Below are positions 45,433 to 57,870 of a stretch of 64,000 nucleotides of DNA, piece by piece. The notes under the pieces are model-generated. The model worked only from the letters and a program-made list of their open reading frames with translations. It had not been told where the DNA came from and searched no databases. Source of the DNA: Bidens hawaiensis (lineage: Eukaryota; Streptophyta; Magnoliopsida; Asterales; Asteraceae); the NCBI GenBank assembly GCA_021521415.1, contig JAIQDT010004240.1:1-64000 (forward strand). Reading direction: 5' to 3'. Position 1 is the first letter of the stretch, and each line of letters opens with the position of its first letter. Position numbers and translations under genes: made by a program.

Positions 45433-48292
45433 CTTCCTTCGATTCCCTCTAGGGTTCCTTTCCTATCCTTTCCTTTTCCTATGCTTGCATGCAAAACAAC
45501 AATCATCAAACGCGCCGGCTTATAGAACCCGTGTGATACGCGGGTTGATAAATAAAAAATTAAACAAACATGTGAATTTACAAAATTTTTATATATAATT
45601 ACAAACATTTTCGATTCATACACTAAAATTAAGAAATACATATAAATAAATGGATAAAAAAACCATATAACATTATGAATTTAGAAATATTATCATTCAA
45701 GTGCATATTCAAATTCTCCTTGTTCATGTTGAATACTAAATCGTTTGATGCAAGCTCTATTGAACCAATAACAAAGAAAATTTATTATTTATAACATTAG
45801 GGATAACAAAATGAAAACACCAAAACAAAAGAATGAAAATGCATACCACTGGATAGTACGTAACCCGATAGTGTTGTCCTAGACCTGAAGAAAGAGCAAG
45901 CAGGTTAAAACCGAGATCATAATTACCAATTGAGCTCACCGAAAAGCTAATCAATAACTTTGTTTAGACTTAAAGAGTTGGGTAAAACACTAAATTTGTC
46001 ATTTGAAAGAAAAAAGGAATTTAAAAGTTGTTTGGGGTAAAAAAAAAATTTTCAACATAATTTTCATGATATGCAAATTGAAACTAAAATAACTTCCGTC
46101 ATTGTCTCTAATACCCATCTTTGTGAGATTGAAAAATTTAGTGTAAATTACATGTCACACATTACAATCTAAAAAACAGTCATCTTTTGACTTTTAAACA
46201 GTCATGTTTTAAGATTGAAAAGTCAACATAATATGCCTTTTTTCAATCCAAAATGGTTTTATTGTGTATTATTTTGCTTGAAGCAAACTTTTAGAATCTA
46301 CTGTAAATTACATGACCCACAAAAGTCATATGTTGACTTTTGTTTTTTTGTTTTACAGCTACTTGAAAAAAGAAGCATTTACATGGCTAAGTTCAAGCCA
46401 AATGAATCTCTCCCCTATCTTGAGTACCATGATTGAAAAGCAAATTGTTAATAATAATAATAAAATAACTAAAGCATTCTCGACTCATACCATAAACTAC
46501 ATATAACTATTGATACAACTAATCTAGAGTAAAATAAAGTAGAATCATGTTTGTTTTGTCTCATACAACAATTTTTCATAACATCCCATGTAGATTCTAC
46601 TTCCTAACGATAATTTATATATACTTAAAAAAATAACTATCAATGCATTAATCTACCATAATTATAATAACCATTGATTGCACTCAAAATTCCATTTTGT
46701 TCGGCTATTAGAAAGTAAAACAACAAAGAGGTAATTCTATATTGATTATCCTACCCACGGGGATTAAATATAATTACCAGATTTTTTTTATATGTTGCTA
46801 CAAGCCTACAACACCATTTTATATCTTCCACTTCATACTCCCTTTGCTCTTTTTTATCAAAACATGAAGTTGCCATAATGCCCTTATGCTTTGCTCAGCC
46901 AATAATCATCATGATCCTATATGTAAAAACTACCTCATTTAAAATTGACCTATTTTCCCAACTCTGTAGCTTCAAGGCAACAGATAAGATTCAGACCATG
47001 ACATAATGATCAATTTGAGCATCAAATATAAGTTTCAGATCTCCCCACAAAATAAAAAAGAACATATATGACATCGAACCGACACAACGATCAATTTAGC
47101 TGAGAAAAACCAGACATCAAGCAAATGCCAAATTCCAAACTAGAAATTGTGCATCTGTGCAAGTAAAATTCAGCTTCCCTATTGATAAATACTATGTTCT
47201 TAGACATAACTAACCTCAAAAACATCAAAAAGTGGTTACTTTTAACATCAGAAAGGAGACACAACAAAGTATTCTACATGAATTGTAACGAACATCCTTA
47301 AAAGATTACATCTTTAACAAAATCAATAGAAATATTCCACAAAAAGCTGTTGAAACTAAGAAGACGTCATTAACAGTAAAATGCACACATGAAAAGATGT
47401 ATCTCATAATTTAGGATTCAAGGATATACTATTTAAATACCCTGAACAATTCATAAATTTCAGCCTTATAATTTTCATTATTTACCAAATGCAGGTAATT
47501 TTTTAATACCAAAATTTTATTATTAATATGCACACACAAGCTTAATAACTGCTAAAAATCAATGTTAAGCATCAACATGTCATTATTATTATATTCATAT
47601 TACAAGGTAAAATATAAAATACAGAACCTTAACAACGTTTATAATAAATCAATATTCAGCATTATATTCTGTATTCATATTACAAGTTTTATCATGATCA
47701 AAGTCTTATTCTTATATCAAAAGTTGTACTTTATTGGTGATATACAAATCTTTTGTATGTAATGTATTATTATTTAAATATTAAGAAGATGAACTGGAGG
47801 TAAAAGCCCTAATATGTAATAAGTTATTGGGATATAAAGTATGATAATTAGTGATTATATGAAACGAATATAATCATCATTAACATAAACTGAAAATGAA
47901 TTTCAATAATGAAAACATAATTTGTAAAGCTAATTCAAAGAGATTGTAAACCTAATCTGATTAAAATTAAGCAGTCAGAAACCGTTCAAAATCACACACA
48001 TAACGGAAAACGAAATCAAACATATTAGTTATGTAATAATACTGGACAAATTAAGGTTGATTTGATTACAAAATCGCTTGGATTAACCTGCAAAAAGACC
48101 TAGAACCAAAGGCTTCGTCGATAGGAAGCCAAGAGGAAAAACGAATAGAAACCCTAAAAACAACAATCCGATTGAATCTGTTTAGGTGAGACGATTGAAT
48201 ATGTTAATTGAATTACTGATAGTTACCTGATGGATTTGAATGCAATTGACAGATGGAGATTGCTAGGTTAGGTTAGAACCTGTATCTGTATG
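45433..48292. other. Intergenic and possible CCDC25 5' untranslated region
   Basis: AT-rich with no supported coding exon. The minus-strand stretch 45433-45480 is probably CCDC25 leader. A hairpin at 45529-45549 (AACCCGTG/CGCGGGTT) recalls Helitron ends but lacks a clear terminus. The segment 48090-48180 (CTAGAACC, GAAACCCTAAAA) has leader-like composition. Nothing else is identifiable. Confidence 0.4.
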
Positions 48293-48930
48293 ATATTTAT
48301 ATTGAAGCATTTCTATTTCTCATTTATTACTGCTATATGCTAGATTTACTAGGTATGCTTGTCCTTAATTAACAACCACATAAATTCAAGAAACTGACGA
48401 TTAAATTTTAACAAAATTCAGGTAAAATCTAATTTAGGCTATATTGACTCATTTAAAGAATTTGTATATATCAATTTTTGGTATGGCAGCCATGAAACAC
48501 ATTTCAACCAAAAGTCTTTTTTTGCTTTTATGGGTAGGTTTGGCTAAACTTTTTGTTTTTGCTTTTTACTTTTTGGAGGGCAAAATGTCCAAAATACCCC
48601 TTTCAAATTTAAAGCTTTTGGAGGGGCATTTTGAACATTTTGCCCTCCAAAAAGTAAAAAGCAAAAACAAAAAGCTTAGCCAAACATGCCCGTAACAACA
48701 AAAAGAGACTTTTGGTTGAAATGCGTTTCATGGCTTCCATACCAAAGATTGATATATACAAATTCTTTAAATGAGTCGATATAACCTAAATTAGATTTTA
48801 CCTGAATTTTGTTAAAATTTAATTGTCAGTTTCTTGAATTTATGTGGTTGTTAATTAAGGACAAGCATACCTAGTAAATCTAGCATATAGCAGTAATAAA
48901 TGAGAAATAGAAATGCTTCAATATAAATAT
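48293..48930. repeat. 638-bp near-perfect inverted repeat made from the cysteine-rich gene's 5' end
   Basis: Left arm 48293-48611, right arm 48612-48930, no real spacer. Each arm contains, reading inward, promoter-side sequence, an ATG, and a leader-peptide start related to the cysteine-rich gene. The left arm reads MAAMKHISTKSLFLLL; the right arm, on the minus strand, reads MEAMKRISTKSLFLLL. The centre (48532-48692) is an A/T-rich hairpin with GTTTGGCTAA ends that looks like a small MITE. The right arm continues into promoter sequence shared with 40060-40955, so the left arm is the derived copy. Confidence 0.88.
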
Positions 48931-49320
48931 GTGAGCACCTATCGAGCCAAGCCAAGAAACAAAGATAAAATCATCCGGTAAACCCAAAATACATGAAATT
49001 AGTATGGTAGTTCGGTTCTCGGTTTAATATATAGTTATAGTCAATCAATTCTATTACTAGATTATATATGGATACTGATAGTTACTTAAATATAATGTGT
49101 CAAATATTGTTTAATTAATTCTTTGAAAAGAAACAAATTTAGCATATTAAGAATTTTTGCAAGCTCGATTTATAACCTAGTTTAATGATTTTTTTTTTGA
49201 ACGGCGAATTTCTTTTTTAACTTTTGTCGTCTATAGGACTTGAATCCAATACCTCCTAAACCACCAAACCAAAGGTGTTTAAAGGCTTTGTCTTTGCCAA
49301 TGGAACACCAACTCAGCCAC
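48700..49320 (-). pseudogene. Second copy of the cysteine-rich gene's first exon and promoter
   Basis: On the minus strand an ATG near 48738 opens a leader-like peptide, with upstream sequence colinear with 40060-40955. The cysteine-rich second exon is missing. It overlaps the right arm of the inverted repeat. Confidence 0.7.
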
Positions 49321-49666
49321 CCGTCAAGGAGAGAATGAGCCGTCAACATAAGTCAGATGTTTAAAAAGAAAACTAACTTGATCCATGTTCATTTTGGTAA
49401 ATTTTTGTGTCAAAATGTTTATTTTGGTAATCTAACCTTTCTCCAAATAAATTTGACAAAAGATGCACTAAAGCAATAAAACCAAGTGACAGTTTCACAC
49501 TTTCACACAACCACCAAAAGGCCACTTAAAACAACAGATCTCAAAACACAACCTACATCAACATGTACAACCATCACTTCAAGTCCCAATCAGTAACCAA
49601 ACAAACAAACACACACTTAAAACAAAAATTTACAAACTAACACGTTATAACACTTCACATATTTCC

Positions 49667-52600
49667 TCATCTGACCCGGCAAGCAGCAGCCGGTCCAGGA
49701 GAACAACTCGGGTTAGCAGACCTACAACCGGCCCCCGCCCCAACAGTCTGAACAAACTTATGATGCATCTGATAAGCCCGATGATTACCCATGGCCATGG
49801 GCCGGCCCACACCAATTAAAGATGATGCTAATGACACTTCATTTGAACAACTGGTGCTGCTTTGTAACGGCTCTAATGTCTCCACCACATCACTCATTAA
49901 CGGTCTCGCTTTTGGGTTCTGGCTTAAACAATAATATGCTAAGCTGCAGGCTTTTTGGGCTCCTCGGACCGAATACTCGTTTTCTAGTCTTGGGTCAATG
50001 ATTTGGAGTAGTTTTCTTTTGTCATTTAGTTTGGGTCGGGCCCAGTCTACTAAGCTTTGTTCTTTGCTGGGCCTTGTTTTGTCTACAGATTTCTTTCCTG
50101 TTAATAGTTCTAGAAGAACGACTCCAAAGCTGTATACGTCACTCCTCGCGGTAAGATGTCCTGCATTGTATTAATAAATATTAGTAATTTGATCAAAAAA
50201 CTGCATAAATTTAATAAACATGATTCAAGACACTCTAAGCATTTGAATACATGGTATTTAAACAAATTAACCGGCTCAAACCATTTTCTTTTTACCGATA
50301 TCTATCGTGTTTAACTGATTTTCTACATTTGACCCGCATTTATAAAACACAACCAGAGACCATAAGCATTTAACCAAGCTTTTTAATTATTTTAAAACAA
50401 AAGACTGTTATCTATTAAAACAAGGATTGAACCGCAATAACATTTGGATGCAAAATTGTTTATGGTGTAGATTACTAAATAACTTTTAAATATATGGTCA
50501 CCAGATTAAATATTAATTAAACTTACAAGTTACAGCTATCAGAAAATTAATTATATATAAAATATAAAATTTGGATAAAACGCTATCTATATACAAAACA
50601 AACAAATTAAAGGTCTAAAGTGAATGCTATCAAACGCGCAATTATAATATTCATATTCGTTTGACATGAATATTTTATTAAGTTCAGATATATCTACACC
50701 AGTTGCTAGAATTTCATTATAAATCTGGTTTTAAAATGTATGTATTTAGTTAAACTTTTCTATTGACATAAAAAAAAATTTTGAGTTAACTGATGAGCTA
50801 AAGCTAGCAGAAAATATAGAAATTTATACCAGTCATAACATATTCAGGAGCAGCATAACCATAGGTACCCATAACTCTTGTTGATACATGGGTCTCGTCC
50901 CCTTGTGGGCCCGCTTTTGCAAGACCAAAATCAGATAGCTTAGCTGTATAATCCTGCAAATATATAGTTCCCATTATCAACCAACTATTCTGAACAATTA
51001 AATATACAAGAAAAGGTATGACTTATGAGAAATGAGAAAATAAGTTAAAAACTACACAATTGTGAAAACCACTTACCGAGTCCAACAAAATGTTGGAAGT
51101 CTTGAAGTCCCTATATATTACAGGTCGTTCAGCATTGTGAAGAAAGGCAAGGCCTTTTGCTGCCCCTAAAGCAATCATCATTCTTGTTGACCATGATAAT
51201 GGTGCACTTGTTTCTGAGTACCTCAATAAAGCACTCCAATTATGTTAAGAAAACACAAAATCTATGCAAGAAAAACATTTAAAGCGTTTGAAGGCACTTT
51301 GATGCCTGTATTAATATTCTTTGTTTATCTACAAACTACACACTATCCCCACTCACCAAACCATTAAGAAATAAGAACCTTAATTCCATAAAAACAAAGG
51401 TTTCAACTAGGCAAATATTAAGGTTATCGTGGCCTAATTGTGTATGGACTACACAAATGACAAAATCATAGTCTAGAAGATATACATTAAAACTAGGGGT
51501 GTAAACTAGTCAAGCCACTCGTGAAATACTAGAGATCGGCTCGCTAAAAGCTTGAATGCAGCTGAGCTTGAACAAGCTTGAGCCCGAACCCAAGGTTACA
51601 ACTAGCACGGCTAATGATGCTAGATACTCTAATCATGCAACACCAAAGCTAGAAGGAAAGGGGAAACATTGTTTACCAGTATCACAAGCATACCCAGTAG
51701 AAATCCCATTCATAGCAAAAGCCAGTGCCGGCTATGAGGCAGGGCTGGGTGGTCGACTGACCCTGGCCGGACACCCCGATAGGCCGAAATATATATATTT
51801 TTTAAATTATATATTTTTTTTTGAAAAAAAAATATGCATTTTTAATGTTTAAACCCAATTACACAACTAATTTAAGGCCCAAAATTTTGTCCGCCTTCGG
51901 CCCAAAACTTTTTCGCCATTCTCGGAGACGGCCCTGGCAAAAGCTATTGGTGGTGCTCAAGGACAGTTGGATGAAGAAAAATCTTTTATCTATCCTAATG
52001 GATAGAGAGGGTGCTCCCACTGAAACCCTCAACTCCAGAAAACCTTTTTTCAACGTGCAAATTATAGTATTCCATATAACATAATATGTAGCTAAGAGAA
52101 TCAGAGTAACAACCATACAGGCATACAAAAGTACTAAAAACGATATTAGTAAACTACCACTAGCATACAGTTGTTAGCAAACTATAGTTCACAAAAGGAG
52201 AGTTCATACTTCGAAAGAGGTGATTTTCAAGGCTTCCACGAAACATAAACTCATAAACAAGCAATCTGTGATCATCTTCACAGCAATATCCAATCAACTT
52301 CACTAAATTAGGATGCCTTAGCTGGCCAAGGAAATTAACTTCGGTCTGCACACAAAACACCATTATTCGCTAAGCAGTTAATGCGGAAAAATATCGGATA
52401 TCGGTCAAGGACCGATATTTGAGATATCGGTTATCACAGTGGGATATCGGTAATTTTAATATCAATACTTTCCTACTATTAACAAAATATCCTTTTGCAA
52501 GTTGCAAAACACTAACAATTGTAGCAAGTAGAAACTGATTAAGAACTCAAGCCACCAACATTAAACACTAAAAGTTGAAAATTAAGACTTAAAACACTGA

Positions 52601-53356
52601 TATCGGGAATATCGGTGAAATATCAGTCAATATCGGCCAAATATCGGTCAATATAGCCGATATTATCGGTACCGATATTCGGACCAATATTTTGACCGAT
52701 ATTTCACATGAGGACCGATAACCGATATACCACCAAGATACCACCAAGATTGACTACATAATTTACTCGTATTAATTAAAACCGCGTGTATATTCTTGTA
52801 TACAGAACCAAAGATGGAGGAACTTACAAGCCATTCTCTGTGGCCTTGAAGACCCTCCTTATCGAGAACCTTAACGGCAACCGGGAGCGATTTGAGACCG
52901 ACCCTAACATTCTCATCAATATAGCCTTTATAAACAGTCCCGAAACCCCCTTCACCTAATATATAATCAGACCTAAAGCTTTTGGTAATAGTTTCAAGCT
53001 CAAACAAAGTGAAAGCAATCACATGAGTATACAACAAGGAGTTATTCCTCAAATCCTCAATAACGTTTAAATTATTACGCGGCGTTGACGGATCACTCAG
53101 ATCCGAAATTGACCGGCTGTGCTTCTTCTCCAAACCCTGATTTTTACCAGACACCGATTGCAGCTGATTGACTGTTAAATTAAATATTAAATAACCGTTC
53201 GTAACAAGATATTAATACAAAAGGTGAGCTAGATCTGGAAGTTAAGCGGAAAGTAAATAATAATTATAATAGTAATAATAATAATAAAGGTGAAATGAAA
53301 CCTTGATGAGCGTCTAGAACGACGGCGGATTCTTCGCGAGTGCCGCAATTACCCAT
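49667..53356 (-). CDS. Receptor-like cytoplasmic kinase, RLCK subfamily VII (PBL8-like)
   Basis: Six exons: 53302-53356, 52828-53171, 52210-52345, 51077-51213, 50830-50953 and 49667-50160. They join in frame to 429 residues. The start [10 protein letters not shown] offers an N-myristoylation glycine and a palmitoylation cysteine, so plasma-membrane attachment is expected. The kinase domain has the glycine-rich loop [11 protein letters not shown], lysine in PVAVKVL, catalytic loop [16 protein letters not shown] in LSDFGLAK, activation segment [18 protein letters not shown], and [12 protein letters not shown]. It strongly resembles Arabidopsis At5g01020 (PBL8), including [17 protein letters not shown] ahead of the kinase. 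Such kinases act below pattern-recognition receptors. The C-terminal tail after [11 protein letters not shown] is Gly/Ala/Pro-rich. Introns hold MITEs. Confidence 0.95.
51723..51936. mobile_element. hAT MITE in RLCK intron 3
   Basis: Perfect 8-bp duplication GCAAAAGC (51715-51722 and 51937-51944). Ends are CAGTGCCGG and, inverted, CAGGGCCGT. The 214-bp body is non-coding. Confidence 0.87.
52375..52745. repeat. ATATCGG-word repeat in RLCK intron 2
   Basis: More than fifteen copies of ATATCGG or its complement CCGATAT on both strands, clustered at the two ends of the segment. This is the pattern of a subterminally repetitive hAT-type MITE, but no clean ends were found. Confidence 0.6.
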
Positions 53357-53459
53357 ATTGTTTGAATGCGGATGACGTGGATGAGTGAATCGCACAGTGT
53401 CTCATTATTAGCTGGAGCTCAGTTCGTTGTGGTTCTCCGGCGCCGCCGCTGGTACCGGA

Positions 53460-53495
53460 GGTGGAGGTGGTGGTGGTGGTGGTGGTGGTTAGGGT
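53460..53495. repeat. GGT repeat upstream of the RLCK gene
   Basis: About ten GGT or GGA units roughly 110-135 bp upstream of the ATG, within the leader or promoter. Confidence 0.85.
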
Positions 53496-54084
53496 TTGTG
53501 CGGTGGTAGTGGAAGGTAGTTAGCGGTGTCGGCCAGTATCAGTGGGTGGCTACTACTGTGACTGACTACAAACAAAGTCACTGGCTTCCACCTCTTTCCT
53601 TCGTTATCATCGTCAAGTTACATATAACACCCCTTCTCTTTTCTATATTGTCTTTGTTTACAGGGGGTGGTTGGATACTTGCCTACTCGAGTTTTCGTTC
53701 CACCGTGTGTTACGCCAAAAAGTTTTGCGCTTATGATGGTATAATGACTGTCAAGTGGCAGTCGACGGTATGGTTTCCCGAGGGGAATACCCAAGCCAAA
53801 CTCTAAAATCAGTATGGGTCATGTTAAGAATATAGTTTGCCCTTAGTGAGGCATCGAGACTCTCCAAATTTGGATAGTGTGAGAGCTTAAATCAAGAAAA
53901 TCGACGTTCTAAAAAAAGTTAGTCCTTACTAGCCTTTTGTCAATTTTCAGATTTTTTAAGTAAAATGTTGCATGAGCTTATATATGGTAAGGAAAAAAAG
54001 GCCTAGCCCGACAAGCATAGTCGAAACCAAAAACATTTGAATGAGTATGCCCAAAATCTGACGTGCATGTTTATGTGTTTCAAG

Positions 54085-54709
54085 TAGGGTTGTTCACGAA
54101 CCGAACCGAACCGAACGCGGGCATGCTCATACTTGGTTTGGTTTGAAAACGAGCCGAACCGAGCGGATTGAATTTAAAGAAACGAGCGAAATCTTTATGC
54201 TTGAACTTGGTTTGGTTTTGAAACCGAGCGGCTTGGTTCGGTTTGGTTTTGCTTGATTTCGTACAAAGTTTCCAATTTTAAATTTCTAAAACTTCAAAAT
54301 ATCATTAATTCAAGACTTTCAACTCTAAATTGTCTAAACTTTCACCTTTAAAATGTATAAAACTCATAGTTAACAATAAAACATATATATAAAACGAGTG
54401 ACTATGGTTTAAATTTGAACTTTGAATTCAACACAAAAGAGCGAAATTTTAAAAACTTTAAAAAATAGTATATTTTTTTATATATATATACATAAAGTTT
54501 ATATATAAAACTAATATATAAAAACTAATTCGAGTAAAACGAACCGAACCAAACCGAGCGAGGCTTTGCTCGTGCTTGGATTGCTTTTTAACCGAACCGA
54601 GCCGAACGGCTCACTTGCAAACCGAGCTGAAATCGAACGAGCATTTTTCGAGCAAAATTCGAGCGAACGATGAACGAGCGGCGAGCGACGAGCAGTTTGG
54701 ACAACCCTA
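54085..54709. mobile_element. hAT MITE with CGAACCGA words
   Basis: Perfect 8-bp duplication GTTTCAAG (54077-54084 and 54710-54717). Ends are TAGGGTTGTTCACG and, inverted, TAGGGTTGTCCAAA. GAACCGA and CGAGCGA words are packed into the two subterminal regions, with an AT-rich middle. Confidence 0.88.
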
Positions 54710-54837
54710 GTTTCAAGTCTAAACACGTTATAGAAGAATTTTGAAGCATTGTGGATGTTAATGGATGTAAGTTAGAGGAGCAGACGTTCACTAAGGATGA
54801 AAGGACGAAGTTAATGTGAAAAATATACCCCAACGTC

Positions 54838-55915
54838 CACTACAACAATTTTGGCGTCCTATATGCCGACTGGTCTTGATGAAAAAGAATCCAACGTCCT
54901 CTACGCTAATAGTGGGGACACCGTTGGTCAGCATGGGGAGCTCTACTTGTGAAAACTGTCATTTTGATGAGATTGATTTGGATGTTGTATCTCCAATTCA
55001 AAGTGATGTAGTTCTGAACTTGTTATGGGTTCAAACTCAAATAATACCATTTTATAGCTCTTATGATGATTTACCATTCGTTTTTTAAGAATCGTTATCA
55101 TTTGTGAAGATTGAAGCCAAAAATCAACAATCAACCAGAAACCTATAGAGAAAAGTGGATTATACTTCCCCTAATCCACCCTAGGTATAGGGTTTAGTTT
55201 GTAAGTCGTATTCAATCGTTCAAATTCCCATTTGTTAAACATGGATTGTTATCTTGCTTATCTTATATTGTAATTTGATGATTCATGTAATTGATTTAAG
55301 AAATGAAAATGAAGGAAAAGTTAAAAGAGATGTTTCGAGTTTCGTTAAAAGAAAGAAAATGAGGGGAGTGAAGAGAAAATGATAAGTAAAATAAAAGAAT
55401 TTGTATATTTCCAAATTGGAAAGATTTGGAAGGAAAATAAGTTGAAGTGTGAAAAGATGTCAAAAGAAAAGATAAGAAGAGAAAACTTTATTTTCGTTGC
55501 CTTTATTTTCATAGATGAACCCGGGAACACAGCGTAACTTTATCAATCAAGTCATCTTAAGAATATTAGTTATGCTTACACAGGTAGTTTTTGAAAATAC
55601 AATATTTAATAAATAATCATTATACAATAGACAATAAACCCGTTAAACACTATTAATACATTTGTTGTACTATAGTCTTTAAAACAATTTTAAAGTAAAA
55701 GATAATTATAAATATCAAATGTTTCAACAATAAAATAGAAAGTAAATATTAAATTAACAAATTTTAAAGCATAAGATTTAAAAATAATAACTATTATTTT
55801 ATTATTATAAATTTTATTAAAGATGGTGATGTTTAATGAAAGAGTGACAAGTGGTAAAAGTTGTAGGTTTTTATTAGAGAGTATAGAAGTATAGATACTA
55901 CAATTAGAAAGATTT
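54838..55915. other. Intergenic, with a possible CACTA-type terminus
   Basis: CACTACAACAATTTT at 54838 resembles the terminal inverted repeat of CACTA (En/Spm) transposons. No opposite end or transposase was found. The rest (55120-55915) is AT-rich with no supported gene. Confidence 0.35.
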
Positions 55916-57870
55916 CCGTGCATTTAGTGTTGTACCTTTTGCCTTTTGACTTATACCTCATACCTTGCGTGAGTTTTGTGCAGTCACTATTGTACCTTAC
56001 GCTTGAAACGTGTGTACCTTGCTTACCTCACTTTGGTCATCTGTCTTATTGTCAAGTGTTTGCTACGTGTCTGTTTTCAGTTTTTGTGTATACCACGTGT
56101 GACTCAGCGTGTCAGATTTGCATACTTTTCCCTGTTTTACTAACTTCTAGCTTTACGGCTTTTCTCTCTTTCTTCATCTACGGTTCCACCTTACAACCAT
56201 CTTCCACCATCAACTGTTGCCGGGTTCCATTTGGAAACCCTAGGTAGCGGCGGTGGTCCGATGATCTTTTAGTGTCGGAAGGGGGTGGATTTGGAAACCC
56301 TAGGCGTGGTGGTGGTGTTTTGCATATGTGCCGGCGCCATAGTTCGTGGTGGTGGGAGAGGCGGCTGACCAAATTTGGCCTAAGTTTTGCCCCTTCCTTC
56401 AGGATAATTTGCCCAGGTGAGTAATTAGGGCTTACAAATTGTGTATTAATTTTTCTGTTTTGCTTGGATTCTTTGTTTTCTTGGTTTATAGTGTGCTAAA
56501 TGCAGTTTTTGTTGAAATCTAATTTTACATGAATAGAAAAGGAATTCATGTCAAAAAGCTAAAATTTTCAATTTTTTTGTCAAGTTGTGTTTCTGTTAAA
56601 ACTTTACATGTGTTGTGTATATTTGCCCTTTTTTTAGATATGCTCTTGACATTCAAGAGTTCATCCATGTGCTATCTAAACTTTGAAAATGCTAAAAATT
56701 GCCACTTTTAGTGTCCAAAGGGTCATGATATTATAAAATAGTACAAGATGTATCATGAGTTGATGTCAAAATTAAAATTTTCAGTTCTAGAACTTAACCT
56801 TCCATGAGTTAAGGCAGAGCGATACAGTTTTTGTTTGTGGTTTATTTTATTTATGTTATGTTTTCCATGTTTTGGGGAGTCTTGGAACTCAATGACAAGT
56901 TGCATTTTTTAATATGCTTAAATGAGTCTTAATGTTGAATAAGTCAGGAATTTGTGTTCACGGCCAACCGACTGTTGTCGGGCTCTTTTTGGGAACCCTA
57001 GGTAGCGGTGGTGGTATGGTGGTGTGATCAGATCTAATTGCTTTGTGTCCCTTTATGTGGTTGTTGCCGAAGTATGTCTACTTTTGGCATTTTTATAGTG
57101 GTTATACACTTTGTTTCTGGCTCTGTGCACGTTTATTTGACGAGAAAAGCATGTGTTAGATACTACTCTTTGGAATAGTAGTTGTTGTCTTAATTTGCAA
57201 AGGTATTCTGACCTTTTTTTCTCTTTATAATGTTTAATAAATATCTTTTTTCTAAGTGAATGATCCTCCTTAAAATTTTGTTCTTTCAAATTTTATTATC
57301 TTACTTTTTTTGGTTATATGTCCAACATATAGTAATCAGGAAGATGCAATCATGTTTGTGTTCAAAATGTGAACTTGCATGATCTCCCACAGCAACATCT
57401 TAAACCATCATAATTTATATTCTATGAAGTGGCATTTTTTTTGGTTTACACATGTTGGGCTGAATGGATGGACATACCCGTCAAATGGTAAGTTGCTTGA
57501 TATATACAAAAAGTCTTTTCTAAAATATAGCTTAGATATTTGACAATTTTTGTGTTTTAGTGCAGGGTCATGCAGTCAGCTCTAGAGGCCTATTCTTCAC
57601 ACCGCACTTTTGTTCTTCACGAGTTGTTTACTTTTTAACCATTCAGTTTATTATTTTGTACGTTTTGTTCCGTCATTTAAAACTTTTATCATTCGAACGG
57701 TTTTTGGCTTTGTGTGTGTACGATGTGTGAGGAGTGAGCCGTGTAGATGTTTGGTCACACTCATGTTGTAACGCAGAGGTCCTATGTACCATTTTGTATT
57801 TAAATTGTTCTCTTTTAACGGTTTTATGGCTCCTCCCCACCCCCCCGCAACGCGGGGGTCGTAATACTAG
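55916..57870 (+). mobile_element. Probable Helitron, 3' terminus clear, 5' end not found
   Basis: The 3' end has a 7-bp stem CCCCCGC/GCGGGGG with loop AAC (57842-57858), eight bases, then CTAG (57867-57870) followed by T, as expected for a Helitron. The upstream body contains repeated GGAAACCCTAGG(C/T) phrases at about 56230, 56290 and 56990, perhaps captured host leader sequence. The left boundary given here is a guess. No Rep/helicase gene is seen, so it would be non-autonomous. Confidence 0.5.

Noticed and set aside
48444..48695. 83-codon plus-strand frame starting MTHLKNLYISIFG
   Set aside because: It is a by-product of the inverted repeat: a leader-peptide start running into the central MITE-like hairpin, with no cysteine-rich domain after it.
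51821..52128. Overlapping short frames in RLCK intron 3
   Set aside because: They lie across a MITE and intron sequence and have no family resemblance.
53546..53806. 86-codon plus-strand frame upstream of the RLCK gene
   Set aside because: No recognisable domain or coding signature; probably chance.
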